From: Vibrio sp. B1FLJ16
GTDB lineage: Bacteria > Pseudomonadota > Gammaproteobacteria > Enterobacterales > Vibrionaceae
Assembly: GCF_905175385.1 (NCBI RefSeq)
Contig: NZ_HG992749.1
Span: 1,364,001 to 1,428,000, forward strand
Direction: 5' to 3'
Length of the DNA: 64,000 nucleotides
This document shows positions 43,695 to 52,257 of the stretch, in pieces. Under the pieces are notes generated by a model. It ran no database searches and was not told the origin of the DNA. It saw only the letters and a list, made by a program, of their open reading frames with translations. Numbering within the stretch: position 1 is the stretch's first letter; every line of letters begins with the position of its first letter. The translations under genes were made by a program, and so were the position numbers.

Positions 43695-44111
43695 ATGAAG
43701 CAGAATATTGTCCATATTGCGTTAGTAGTGAAAGATTACGATGAAGCAATTGATTTTTACGTAAACAAGCTTCAGTTTGAGCTTATTGAAGATACATACC
43801 AACCGGAAGAAGATAAACGCTGGGTCGTAGTCGCCCCGCCTAACTCACACGGTGTGTCATTGCTGTTGGCAAGAGCATCAAAACCAGAACAACTTGATTT
43901 TATTGGTAACCAGGCTGGTGGGCGAGTCTTTCTTTTCCTGAATACGGATGATTTCTGGCGTGATTACGAACGCATGAAATCGATAGGCATCAAGTTTGTC
44001 CGTGATCCGAAAGAGCAGGAGTATGGCACAGTTGCCGTTTTTGAAGATTTGTATGGCAATCTCTGGGATCTCCTCCAGCTAAAACCAGATCATCCAATGG
44101 CCAAAAGGTAA
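43695..44111 (+). CDS. VOC (glyoxalase-like) superfamily protein
   Basis: A 138-residue VOC domain: IVHIALVVKDYDEAIDFYVN then LQFELIEDTYQPEEDKRWVV at the start, GRVFLFLNTDDFWRDYERMK in the middle, and AVFEDLYGNLWDLLQLKP at the end. The pattern His at residue 6 and Asp/Leu near the end differs from true glyoxalase I (no terminal Glu), so it is probably a ligand-binding or dioxygenase-like relative. TAGGAAA precedes the chosen ATG; 19 more codons upstream are open but look unlike the family. Monocistronic. Confidence 0.8.
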   Translation: MKQNIVHIALVVKDYDEAIDFYVNKLQFELIEDTYQPEEDKRWVVVAPPNSHGVSLLLARASKPEQLDFIGNQAGGRVFLFLNTDDFWRDYERMKSIGIKFVRDPKEQEYGTVAVFEDLYGNLWDLLQLKPDHPMAKR

Positions 44112-44199
44112 ATTTCGTACTCGATTAGAAGTATCTGCCACTCGTGGCATCTTTATATGTACGGTACTTCTGCTTCATAAGCTGAGATCTGGTTAAAAT

Positions 44200-44280
44200 A
44201 TGGTATCGAATAACATCAGGAATGTAGTTTTTGACATTGGCAATGTGGTCGTTCGCTGGGCACCTTTAGTGATTACCTGA
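44200..44280 (+). pseudogene. Remnant of a HAD-superfamily hydrolase (N-terminus only)
   Basis: A 26-codon frame reads NVVFDIGNVVVRWAP in its middle, the first catalytic motif of HAD phosphatases (DxGxVVxRW, as in YihX), then stops. No other HAD motif follows before the next gene at 44293. It looks like the stump of a deleted gene. Confidence 0.6.
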
Positions 44281-44292
44281 ATTAGGAGAGTT

Positions 44293-44718
44293 ATGGATAT
44301 TTCACTTCAACCGACTTTTGATTTCTCTAAATCAGCGACAATCACTTTCGACAATATGCGCGCTTATTATGAGCATTATTCTGTTGATTGGAAGCAACCA
44401 AATATATTGGAACAAATTATCAAACTGGAAAGTTGGGATATTTTGTTTGATGGTAAAGTAGTTGGCGCGATACGACTGGAATATGATGGTGACCACTGTT
44501 ATTTACGTGATTTACAAGTCCTCTCATCATTTCAAAATCAGGGAGTTGGAGCAGCGGCGCTTGCAGAAACGTCAAGGTTGGCTATCGACTCCGGAGCAAC
44601 GCAAGTTAGGTTGAAGGTATTTAAAATCAGCCCTGCATACCACCTGTATGTGAGAAACGGTTTCGTTGTAGAGAAAGAGGACGACAGGTTTTACTACATG
44701 TCTCGTCCAGTCTTTTAA
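44293..44718 (+). CDS. GNAT family N-acetyltransferase
   Basis: A 141-residue acetyltransferase. The strand-4/loop signature is YLRDLQVLSSFQNQGVGAAA then LAETSRLAIDSGATQVRLKV (about residues 72-110), followed by YHLYVRNGFVVEKEDDRFYY, the common C-terminal pattern. A strong AGGAGAG precedes the ATG. It lies 13 bases downstream of a HAD-hydrolase remnant, which may mark a deletion joint. Substrate unknown. Confidence 0.87.
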   Translation: MDISLQPTFDFSKSATITFDNMRAYYEHYSVDWKQPNILEQIIKLESWDILFDGKVVGAIRLEYDGDHCYLRDLQVLSSFQNQGVGAAALAETSRLAIDSGATQVRLKVFKISPAYHLYVRNGFVVEKEDDRFYYMSRPVF

Positions 44719-44748
44719 TGTATTTCACTTTTCAAAAAAGGTAGATAA

Positions 44749-45222
44749 GTGACAACTAAAACATGGAGTGTTGAGGTCGGTTCACTGAGCAAAAATCAGA
44801 TCTTATTAAGACTTTCCCAACAAAAAATTAATCTCAACGCGTATGCGACTATGCTTTTTATGTCTGAGGCTTTTACCGTGTCTGCCGTAAGTAAGCGAGT
44901 CAACGTTGTACAAGTCAGTACTGAAGAACTCGGTTTTCCAGATGGAGCGTTATACGCCGACATAGTGCAAGCTGCCCAACGAGTAGGGTTGGAGCCGTGT
45001 CCACTTGAACTCGCACCTTATCTTAGATTGGTATATTCAGAACAAACAGATGCTGCACCGTTAACTGTCGCTTCAGCTCGGGCTTTCACTGATGAATCCT
45101 ATCCAAATGGGTTTTATCTGAGTTCTAAAAATGATGAACTATGGCTAAGAGGATATCGTTCAACCAGTGATTGGATATGGTCGCCAGAAACCATCTTTGC
45201 GTTTGTAGATAAGCGTGTTTAA
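44749..45222 (+). CDS. Conserved hypothetical protein
   Basis: 157 residues starting with GTG, preceded by AGGTAG. The protein has no signal peptide or membrane segment. Two segments look conserved: LGFPDGALYADIVQAAQRVG then LEPCPLELAPYLRLVY (about residues 63-97), and GFYLSSKNDELWLRGYRST (about 121-139). Similar proteins are sometimes listed as 'helicase' without basis; I see no helicase motif. Nearby genes are small and unrelated. No function assigned. Confidence 0.65.
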   Translation: MTTKTWSVEVGSLSKNQILLRLSQQKINLNAYATMLFMSEAFTVSAVSKRVNVVQVSTEELGFPDGALYADIVQAAQRVGLEPCPLELAPYLRLVYSEQTDAAPLTVASARAFTDESYPNGFYLSSKNDELWLRGYRSTSDWIWSPETIFAFVDKRV

Positions 45223-45266
45223 TAGCACGTTAGTTAAACATTAATCATTGCGACTCAGGAGATGTT

Positions 45267-45587
45267 ATGTCTGAAGATATTATCAAGTCGTCGGCCGCGA
45301 CTATACAGTTTGGGGTGGCAAGAGCGGATGGAAAGCTTTCTTTAACACCGTCAGAAGTCATTTTTAAGCCATACGGTCAGAAACTTGCACTTGGCCCCTA
45401 CATATTAAAGCGTGATGAAATCACCTCGGTAGAAAAGTGTATCGGAAAAGGTGCTGGCATTATGCCTGTAACAAGTGAAGCAATCCGAATTACGCTGTCT
45501 GATGAGAGAGTCTTTGAGTTTATTATTGCAGAGCCACATCAGTGGATAGAAGCATTCGGAGAACTGAGCGTCGACGCTAAAATGTAG
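45267..45587 (+). CDS. Small protein with probable bacterial PH/GRAM-like domain
   Basis: 106 residues. The core GKLSLTPSEVIFKPYGQKLA (about 23-42), a short strand pair around LKRDEITSVEKC, then AIRITLSDERVFEFII and a final helix starting HQWIEAFGEL matches the usual seven-strand plus helix plan of bacterial PH/GRAM domains. That is a pattern judgement, not a search result. AGGAGATG precedes the ATG. It is followed 12 bases later by a GFA-family gene, probably in one transcript. Confidence 0.6.
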   Translation: MSEDIIKSSAATIQFGVARADGKLSLTPSEVIFKPYGQKLALGPYILKRDEITSVEKCIGKGAGIMPVTSEAIRITLSDERVFEFIIAEPHQWIEAFGELSVDAKM

Positions 45588-45598
45588 CGGAGCATTTT

Positions 45599-46018
45599 AT
45601 GGAAAGTGTGTATAAAGGTTCCTGCCTTTGCGGGCGTGTTCGTTATGAACTTACAGGTACGTTTCAGTCATTCTTCTTATGCCATTGTCATCGTTGTCAA
45701 AAAGATACTGGTTCAGCCCATGCCGCGAATCTGTTTGCCAGAGAATCAACGCTAATTTGGACTCAGGGTGAGAGTGACGTTAAGATCTATCATCACGAAA
45801 ACACATTACATAGTAAGAGCTTTTGTCAGAATTGTGGTTCGGCACTGCCAACCGTAGCTCAAAGTATTCAATCTATAGTCGTGCCTGCCGGGAGTCTTGA
45901 TAGTCCGGTTCCTGTATCACCTACGGCAAGAATATTTGTTGCTAGTTGCGCAAGTTGGGTGAATGAACTCTCTCAGGTGCCAAGTTATGAGCAATTACCT
46001 GAGCAAAACAAGAATTAA
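45599..46018 (+). CDS. GFA (glutathione-dependent formaldehyde-activating-like) family protein
   Basis: A 139-residue zinc protein. The family opens YKGSCLCGRVRYELTG (Cys-x-Cys), followed by CHCHRCQKDTGSAHAANLFA (Cys-x-Cys-x2-Cys) and FCQNCGSALPT (Cys-x2-Cys), all intact. Most members have no known substrate; the glutathione adduct role applies to Gfa of Paracoccus. CGGAG precedes the ATG. It lies directly after the PH-like gene. Confidence 0.88.
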   Translation: MESVYKGSCLCGRVRYELTGTFQSFFLCHCHRCQKDTGSAHAANLFARESTLIWTQGESDVKIYHHENTLHSKSFCQNCGSALPTVAQSIQSIVVPAGSLDSPVPVSPTARIFVASCASWVNELSQVPSYEQLPEQNKN

Positions 46019-46052
46019 ATATTAAAGCGTAGTGTAGTACTAAGGGAAAGTA

Positions 46053-46769
46053 GTGTCAGTAGAGTTTATTTTAGGATTCATTGCGATGCTCACCTCCGCC
46101 ATTGCAGGTCTTATAGGATTTGGCGGAGGGATGTTACTCATTGCAATTTTGCCCAGCTTCCTTAGCCCAAGCTTAATTATTCCGATTCATGGCGTTACCC
46201 AGTTAGCCAGTAATTCTTCCAGGATGTTTTTCTCGCTCGCCCATGTTCAATGGTCGTTACTTCCTAAGTTCTTGGTTGGTTCTTTAGTAGGTATGCTGGT
46301 ATTCGGTCTCTTTTTATCGAATATCTCGTTTGAGTACGTTCCTGCTGCAATCGGAACATATATTTTATTGAACCTTTGGAGCAAGCGATTTGCACACTTC
46401 ATTCGTCGGTACGAAAGCTACTATCTGATCGGTTTTCTGCAAACTGGTTTAGGGCTGATTGTCGGCGCGGTGGGGCCATTGTCACTTGCCGTGCTTACCA
46501 AGCAGCTAAAATCGAATGATGCTGTTATCGCTACGAGCTCAATGTTTCTGACTATCAGCCACCTGGCTAAAATACCCGTCTATGCTGCGGTGACGAGTGA
46601 CTTGGTGTCAAATATGAGTGTTATGGTGTTTATGGTTCTAGGTTCCATCTTAGGGTCCTTTATTGGCACCAAAGCCAGGTTCAAGGCGGGTAATAAAAAG
46701 GTGATTTGGATTATAAAAATCTTGCTCACTGTATTAGCGGTTCGGATGCTGGTTAGCGTTTTACTTTAA
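46053..46769 (+). CDS. TauE/SafE family membrane protein (sulfite exporter-like)
   Basis: A 238-residue polytopic inner-membrane protein with about eight segments. The TauE/SafE hallmark ITSAIAGLIGFGGGMLLI-like text appears as LTSAIAGLIGFGGGMLLIAI (about residues 13-32), and a second half begins LIVGAVGPLSLAVLTKQL, showing the internal repeat. Family members export sulfite, sulfoacetate or other anions. Starts with GTG behind AGGGAAAG. Monocistronic. Confidence 0.85.
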   Translation: MSVEFILGFIAMLTSAIAGLIGFGGGMLLIAILPSFLSPSLIIPIHGVTQLASNSSRMFFSLAHVQWSLLPKFLVGSLVGMLVFGLFLSNISFEYVPAAIGTYILLNLWSKRFAHFIRRYESYYLIGFLQTGLGLIVGAVGPLSLAVLTKQLKSNDAVIATSSMFLTISHLAKIPVYAAVTSDLVSNMSVMVFMVLGSILGSFIGTKARFKAGNKKVIWIIKILLTVLAVRMLVSVLL

Positions 46770-46864
46770 GAAAACGAACTTTATATGTGCTACTGAAAGT
46801 GAAGGCTTTGATTAAGTTTTTGTGTTGGTATGCTTCTAAAACGTGCCTCTGGAGACGGAAAAAT

Positions 46865-46882
46865 TGAATTCGATCGAATTCA
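46865..46882. promoter_or_regulatory. Perfect 18-bp palindrome
   Basis: TGAATTCGATCGAATTCA is self-complementary over all 18 bases and lies 92 bases before the next gene. It could be an operator; there is no T-tract, so it is not a classic terminator. Confidence 0.45.
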
Positions 46883-46974
46883 GGCTAATAGACTTATACT
46901 TATTTTCTTTAAGAATTTGTTTGTACAGTAGTATTGCTTTGACAGTCGTTATAACTAATTCAAGGTAGAACTAC

Positions 46975-47712
46975 ATGTTGTTTCGGATTTTATTCGCTTT
47001 TTCCATTCTGTTTTCATTCACCAATGTAGCTTCTGCTTCGAAAATATATACATGCAAATTTGGTGAAAAGAGCGTTTTTCAAGATGCCCCATGCGCTGAA
47101 GATTTTGACTACGGTATAGAAGAAATCGATACTTTTGATGGGTGGAAGTACGGTATGAATATTCTAGCTGTCAAAAGAGAGTCGAAGTACAGGAAACTGC
47201 CAATTGTTCCAGGGCAAACATTATTAATTAGTAAATACAATGAAAGGCTTTTAGATAGCAATCCCGAAGCAAGAATATATACCTACAGCACGGTTATAGC
47301 GGGGAAAAAAACAAAAGTTATGCTGTTTTTCACTCAAAAGACACAGAAGTTATACAAAATAAACGCTAGCTTAATCGTTGCTCAGCTACCCGTTGATGAA
47401 AAACAGTATTTCTATTCCAGTTTAGTTGAACAGCTTACATTAAAGTATGGCGCTTACTTAGAAGCTAGAAACTACCCTCAGTCGAGTAATTTGTTAGCAA
47501 AGTTAATTCTCAAAGATCTTGTTGGTACAGAGAAAGTATGGGGAGTAAACTCCGATAACGTTGTCTCACTGAGGGGGAATGGGCCAGTAAATCAGATATA
47601 TGAGTTGAGTTATAAATACTTACCTTTACTAAAGCAAAGTATTTCTGAAACTACCTTAGAGATTAAAGAGAGCACGGATAAAGCGATAATTCGTGCTGCT
47701 GACAAGCTATGA
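46975..47712 (+). CDS. Secreted protein of unknown function
   Basis: 245 residues with a signal peptide (MLFRILFAFSILFSFTNVAS, cleaved near ASA-SK). The mature N-terminus IYTCKFGEKSVFQDAPCAED recalls a DUF4124-like beta-hairpin with a Cys pair. The rest is mixed, without recognised motifs (VPGQTLLISKYNERLLDSNP, STVIAGKKTKVMLFFTQKTQ). Lower GC than its neighbours by eye. CAAGGTAG precedes the ATG. Likely periplasmic; function unknown. Confidence 0.65.
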   Translation: MLFRILFAFSILFSFTNVASASKIYTCKFGEKSVFQDAPCAEDFDYGIEEIDTFDGWKYGMNILAVKRESKYRKLPIVPGQTLLISKYNERLLDSNPEARIYTYSTVIAGKKTKVMLFFTQKTQKLYKINASLIVAQLPVDEKQYFYSSLVEQLTLKYGAYLEARNYPQSSNLLAKLILKDLVGTEKVWGVNSDNVVSLRGNGPVNQIYELSYKYLPLLKQSISETTLEIKESTDKAIIRAADKL

Positions 47713-47874
47713 AACAGACCGCTTTATGCGGCTAGTGACGTTCGGACTTTATACTCAAACTAAATCGTTGCGTATTAGAAAAAACGAGCAGAGTGTTTTT
47801 TTACCTGCAGTACGTGCATTTTTAGTCTGACGTATTAACATAGCGTCCAGAATTCAATTAGTAAGAGATAGCTT

Positions 47875-48204
47875 ATGTCTTTACCTCCTTGTCCGAACTG
47901 CCAATCCGAATACGTTTACCAGGATCAGAACCACCTTATCTGTCCTGAATGTGCTTATGAATGGAACCCTTCAGAAGTTGAAGAAGCTTATAGCGTCAAT
48001 GACGCAAATGGCACTTTGCTGGCTGAAGGCGATAAAGTGACTCTCGCTAAAGATCTTAAGGTGAAAGGCAGTTCTCTTGTTTTAAAAATAGGAACGAAAG
48101 CTGTCATTAGACGCATTGTTGAAGGTAAAGATCATCAGCTGGACTGTAAAGTGGACGGCGCAGGTGAAATGATGGTGACCGCTAAATTTGTTAAGAAGGC
48201 TTGA
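47875..48204 (+). CDS. YjdM/PhnA-type zinc-ribbon protein
   Basis: 109 residues. The N-terminal zinc ribbon [20 protein letters not shown] then PECAYEW (two Cys-x2-Cys) is followed by the PhnA/YjdM domain [20 protein letters not shown] then [20 protein letters not shown]. Once named PhnA, this protein is not the phosphonoacetate hydrolase; its role is unknown. Monocistronic; the ribosome-binding site is modest (AAGAGA). Confidence 0.88.
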   Translation: MSLPPCPNCQSEYVYQDQNHLICPECAYEWNPSEVEEAYSVNDANGTLLAEGDKVTLAKDLKVKGSSLVLKIGTKAVIRRIVEGKDHQLDCKVDGAGEMMVTAKFVKKA

Positions 48205-48243
48205 GCTTACAATTCATAATTTAGTTATATGGAGATAACCAGG

Positions 48244-48639
48244 ATGGCAGGGATAACCAACCTAAATGAACTACTGAAGTCATTAAGCCCTACGTTGTTA
48301 GAGCCTGAATTTGTGTTTTGTAGCGTGAACGGGGAGCTGAAAGATTATCTCCCGCTCGACATTGTTGCGACATTTAAGGAAAAAGAGGGATTAACCCTTG
48401 TGCTCGAAAAATCTGTCGCTATTGAAGCCGGATTATCATTTGAAGGTACGTTTAAGCAAATAACACTTACGATTCATTCGAGTCTGGAAGCAGTTGGGTT
48501 AACCGCTACTGTGGCAACTAAGCTCGCGTCAAAAGGCATCAGTGCCAACGTTATTGCGGCTTACTTTCACGATCATATCTTTGTTCAATCCTCTAAGGCA
48601 AATGCTGCACTTAAAGCGCTACGTGAACTATCGGAGTAA
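48244..48639 (+). CDS. ACT-domain protein
   Basis: 131 residues. The C-terminal half is an ACT-like domain: ITLTIHSSLEAVGLTATVAT then KLASKGISANVIAAYFHDHI (about residues 73-115), the pattern of small ligand-binding ACT proteins related to the aspartokinase regulatory domain. The N-terminal half (ITNLNELLKSLSPTLLEPEF) matches its usual partner domain. The ATG at 48244 is preferred over one five codons upstream because GGAG lies nine bases before it. It probably binds an amino acid. Confidence 0.75.
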   Translation: MAGITNLNELLKSLSPTLLEPEFVFCSVNGELKDYLPLDIVATFKEKEGLTLVLEKSVAIEAGLSFEGTFKQITLTIHSSLEAVGLTATVATKLASKGISANVIAAYFHDHIFVQSSKANAALKALRELSE

Positions 48640-48734
48640 CGTTTCAGCCCTTAAACTCAATTACTCACAGGCAGTCAGAATGAGCCCTACACCTAAGTAC
48701 ACCGTAGGGCACATGTTGTGGAGCCGATAGAATA

Positions 48735-48935
48735 CTAGGAAATATATCTGCGGAGTTCGTGGGGGTACACTCTCATTCCATTTGACGTGTTTTCATAAAC
48801 AGACTGTTCCTCAATATAAGACCAGATGTAGGCCTCGGTTCTTGTTTGTGCTGCGAGTTGAGAGATCACTGTATCGATATCATGGCCAGAATAATCTTTG
48901 TGATGAATCAACATTTCCTTAATAACGGATAACAT
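48735..48935 (-). CDS. Small conserved-looking protein of unknown function
   Basis: 66 residues starting MLSVIKEMLIHHKDYSGHDI, rich in charged and aromatic residues, no membrane segment. AAAGGGA lies upstream at a good distance from the ATG, which favours a real gene. It stands alone on the minus strand. No family recognised. Confidence 0.5.
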   Translation of the reverse strand: MLSVIKEMLIHHKDYSGHDIDTVISQLAAQTRTEAYIWSYIEEQSVYENTSNGMRVYPHELRRYIS

Positions 48936-49167
48936 AGCAATTCCCTTTAATGTAAATAAATTACAAATATGTACTATAAAAACGTAGTTTGGTTTTTTAA
49001 TGTGATCAAGGTTAGTTTAAAATTTAATATTAAATTCACGAATGTAGTTTTTATACATTAATGGATCTAGGGAACGTATCCGGCCGAGTTTAAACAAATT
49101 TTTGCTTATTGTGGTTCGCTCACGTGTGGATTGGATGATTGGGTGTAGAGATGGCGTGAATGAAAAG

Positions 49168-49211
49168 AAAAACGGCGCATACGTTCTATACATGAGTCGC
49201 AGCGCCGTTTT
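49168..49211 (-). terminator. Terminator of the amidohydrolase gene
   Basis: On the minus strand AAAACGGCGC pairs with GCGCCGTTTT around a 23-base loop, ending in a T-rich run, 36 bases past the stop. Confidence 0.75.
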
Positions 49212-49246
49212 GAGACTAAGCTCGTTGAGCTTTGAGGTCTAATCAA

Positions 49247-50962
49247 CTACTGAGTGTAGACGAGGTTACCTTCTTTGTATGTTTTTAATACTTCTATTGT
49301 GTTTATCTTTTCAGGCTCGATGGTCAAGGGGTTCGCAGATAGAACTACAAGGTCTGCAAGTTTACCCACTTCAATGGTACCTTTCTGATCTTCTTCGAAG
49401 TATTGATACGCTGCATTTTTAGTAACTGACGCTAGTGCTTCATACGCGGTCGCTTTTTGCTCTTCACCCAACGTTTGTCCAGAGCGTGTCACCCGGTTTA
49501 CCGTGTTGTACATGAGACGGATAATATCTGGGTCAACAACAGGCGCATCATTATGCGTTGTATAATTGATGCCTAAGTTACTGGCCGAACGGGTCGGGCT
49601 AATGCGCATTGCACGTTCTTCACCGAAGACTTCATCACGATGCCAGTCTCCCCAGAAGAAGGTATGTGCACTGAAGAATGAAGGGATCATTTGATATTTA
49701 ACCATCTCTTCTAATTGGTCGTCACGAGTCGTCTGTGAGTGAATGGAAACAGGACGAATTATTGAAAAGTCATCCGTTTCAGTGGAGACGGCATCGAGCG
49801 CAGCTAAATACATATCGACAGAAGCGTCGCCATTGGTATGGACAATGAATTGGGTATCTTTGTCCAGGTATTCTCTTAGTTTGGCTTCAAGAAACTCTCT
49901 GGTCAGCGTTGGGTAGCCTACATAAGTGGCCGGTTCACCAGCTGGTGGATTTAGATATGGCTGGGTCATGAACGCAGTCTTGCCCTGAGGTGAACCATCA
50001 AGAACAATTTTAGCTCCGGCAATTCTAAAGTTATTGGTATAAGTTTTGCTCGGTGCGTAACCATCCAGTTTCATCATGCTGTACGCATCCCAAGTCGGAT
50101 AAGCGGCAATATCCAAATATAACTCGCCAGCTTCTCCGAGCTGTTCATAAAGTAAAACCTGATCTTTGCTTGCTGCACCTTCCTGTACTGTCGTTATCCC
50201 AAAGCTCGCGTAATATTCTTGTGCCGCTGCAAACGCGTTTGATAATGAATCTTCCGTCTGCGGCGCTGACGAAAGTCCTCCCATCGCGAGATACATTGCA
50301 GTTTCTTCTAACACCCCGTTTGGCTCATCACTTCCGGAAACTCGAACGATTTTACCGCCGTCAGGGTCAGCTGTGGTTGCATCTATACCTAATACTTCTA
50401 GTGCTTTACTGTTCACAACAGCTAGGTGAAAGGATACGTGGACGATGACAATTGGTACTTCGGTACTGATTTGGTCAAGATCGTAACGAGTAGGATGTCT
50501 TTGTTCGGCTAACAGTGAGTCGTCGTAACTCATGCCGACCATCCACTGTCCCTCAGCTAACTCCTTATCATCCCAAAATTGCTGCATTTCATTGACTAAT
50601 AGTGCAATGGTGTCGCTGTTTCCGATAGGAGAAGGTGCAAGGTTAGCGAAGTTAACTGTCTGTGCAACCATCGATAAATGCCCGTGTGCATCGATAAAGC
50701 CAGGAACTACGGTTTGCTCTTTGAGGTTGATAATCTGAGTATCTTCTGATGAATAGTCTTCACTGTTGACGTTTAAGCCAACAATTTTACCGTCTTTGAT
50801 CGCTAACGAACTCGCTGTGCTCTGCTCACCATCCATAGTAACGATGGTGCCGTTGTATAAAACTGTATCAGCCTCGACTTCTGGGGTGGTATCGTCGCTA
50901 TTACAACCCGCCAATAATGCAATTGTAAGAGCAGTGAGGGTGAACCTTCCTTGGTTTGTCAT
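49247..50962 (-). CDS. YtcJ-like amidohydrolase, lipoprotein
   Basis: A 571-residue metal-dependent amidohydrolase of the YtcJ/NfdA type (usual 530-570). A lipobox (TALTIALLAGC, Cys at residue 20) indicates lipid anchoring outside the cytoplasm, likely the periplasmic face of a membrane. Metal motifs: VPGFIDAHGHLSM (two His, about residue 90-102), IVHTNGDASVD and THNDAPVVDPDIIRLMYN. YtcJ-type enzymes hydrolyse amides and N-formyl compounds; substrate unknown. AAAGGAGATT precedes the ATG. Monocistronic with its own terminator. Confidence 0.9.
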   Translation of the reverse strand: MTNQGRFTLTALTIALLAGCNSDDTTPEVEADTVLYNGTIVTMDGEQSTASSLAIKDGKIVGLNVNSEDYSSEDTQIINLKEQTVVPGFIDAHGHLSMVAQTVNFANLAPSPIGNSDTIALLVNEMQQFWDDKELAEGQWMVGMSYDDSLLAEQRHPTRYDLDQISTEVPIVIVHVSFHLAVVNSKALEVLGIDATTADPDGGKIVRVSGSDEPNGVLEETAMYLAMGGLSSAPQTEDSLSNAFAAAQEYYASFGITTVQEGAASKDQVLLYEQLGEAGELYLDIAAYPTWDAYSMMKLDGYAPSKTYTNNFRIAGAKIVLDGSPQGKTAFMTQPYLNPPAGEPATYVGYPTLTREFLEAKLREYLDKDTQFIVHTNGDASVDMYLAALDAVSTETDDFSIIRPVSIHSQTTRDDQLEEMVKYQMIPSFFSAHTFFWGDWHRDEVFGEERAMRISPTRSASNLGINYTTHNDAPVVDPDIIRLMYNTVNRVTRSGQTLGEEQKATAYEALASVTKNAAYQYFEEDQKGTIEVGKLADLVVLSANPLTIEPEKINTIEVLKTYKEGNLVYTQ

Positions 50963-51390
50963 TCCAATCTCCTTTGGATATCAAGACATTAAGTTGGTGC
51001 CAGATGGCTAACGATAAAAACCTAATCAGTAGGCGGGTAGTGCCAGTTACGTTCATTTTGGGTGACAAAAGAAGACGTTATTGGTGCAGTGAAAGAGAGC
51101 TGACTTATGGCTCTCAGTTTTTGTAGGAACGAAATATTTAAAAGATGTATGAGTCTTGTTTGAAAAGAGAGGCGGTTCCTGTACGCATGATCCGTAACAA
51201 GCCTTTGAGAAGTGGACTGTGGAAAGGTGTTTTCTTGAAATGGTAACGAGCTTTAAACTGCCGCTATTGTTTGAAATAGGGTGCAATATGATTAAGAGGT
51301 TAAGATCACTATTTTAATGCATACCTAATGTAACAGAGCGCATACAGTGGCTTTCTTTTCGATGAGCACCCGAATTTTATCGTTTAATAA
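50963..51390. other. 428-bp intergenic region
   Basis: It lies between two minus-strand genes. A 77-codon minus frame (51053-51286) lacks a ribosome-binding site and homology and is judged chance. The amidohydrolase promoter should be here. Confidence 0.5.
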
Positions 51391-51945
51391 TCAGTTTACG
51401 TAACCACTCCCAATAGCCCGAAAAGGCATATTTAAGTTGAGCTCCGGAATCTGCTGACCTACCCAGGCTGGGAAAGTGTTGCTGTTGGGGCCGGGAAACA
51501 GAGTGTATTCATCCGCCCAAGGGTAGTGTGCGACAGCGTTCTGAATTTTCGGTATGAGTTGCTGGGCTTTGTCACCTTTTATTGAGAGTACTTTTTCTGG
51601 CTTTGCCCCGTACCAATAGCGATCTGGAGTAGACGTTTGATAAGCATATAGCGCTGGTTGGCCACGGCCGACTCGCCATCCAACCACTTCATAGACGGTA
51701 TATTCATTTGCGTTCTCTGGTTTAATCGCGAGCCAAGTGTGCACTGCGAACCAGCCACGCCATCCAAAGGCATCTGCGGCATAGAACTCAATGACCGCTT
51801 GTTTAACATCAGCAGGATTAGGAGCGATACCTGCCGGTTCCCGGCTGGCAGTACGCCAGTCTCCCTGAGTGCAGCCACTAAGTAGAGCACAGACAGTTAA
51901 GATAACTGGCTTAATCAGGTGTTTTAAATTTTTTGTATTTTTCAT
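51391..51945 (-). CDS. DUF3750-like lipoprotein
   Basis: 184 residues with a lipoprotein signal (VILTVCALLSGC, Cys at residue 25). The segment DAFGWRGWFAVHTWLAIKPE (about 58-77), VVGWRVGRGQPALY and the ending NMPFRAIGSGYVN match DUF3750 proteins, which are probably periplasmic and have no known function. The ribosome-binding site is weak. It stands alone between the amidohydrolase and the polyamine cluster. Confidence 0.72.
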   Translation of the reverse strand: MKNTKNLKHLIKPVILTVCALLSGCTQGDWRTASREPAGIAPNPADVKQAVIEFYAADAFGWRGWFAVHTWLAIKPENANEYTVYEVVGWRVGRGQPALYAYQTSTPDRYWYGAKPEKVLSIKGDKAQQLIPKIQNAVAHYPWADEYTLFPGPNSNTFPAWVGQQIPELNLNMPFRAIGSGYVN

Positions 51946-52257
51946 CCCTAGTTCTCAACGTTCTTTCTAATGTCATAGTCTGCGACAAGTTCTTAGTAAA
52001 TAAGGAAAGCCCTGATCGTAATTATAAAACTATATTCCTCTATACGCTTTTGTGGCTGCTTTAGGGCAATCAATGTTCATAGTGAATTGAACTAGGTGTG
52101 TAAAACAGGCGTAACTTTGAACATATGGTAGTGAGAGCGAAGACTATGGATGGTTTTTGCAAGAGTAGGTTGGTGAAACTGATGATGTCAGTTTAATAGC
52201 TAGGATAAAAAAGCCCTGCTCATTCAAAGCAGGGCTTGCGGTTATCAATGATGACGC
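51946..52257. other. 312-bp intergenic region with a terminator
   Basis: No gene. It contains the terminator of the NhaC-family gene at 52205-52237 and otherwise nothing I can name. Confidence 0.5.
52205..52237 (-). terminator. Rho-independent terminator of the NhaC-family gene
   Basis: A ten-bp stem (AAGCCCTGCT / AGCAGGGCTT) with a seven-base loop is followed on the minus strand by six T. Confidence 0.93.

Noticed and set aside
43695..48935. Second possible cassette array of small genes
   Set aside because: Same strand bias but no repeated attC-like sequence between genes.
51053..51286. 77-codon minus-strand open frame
   Set aside because: Low-complexity, no ribosome-binding site, no homology recognised.
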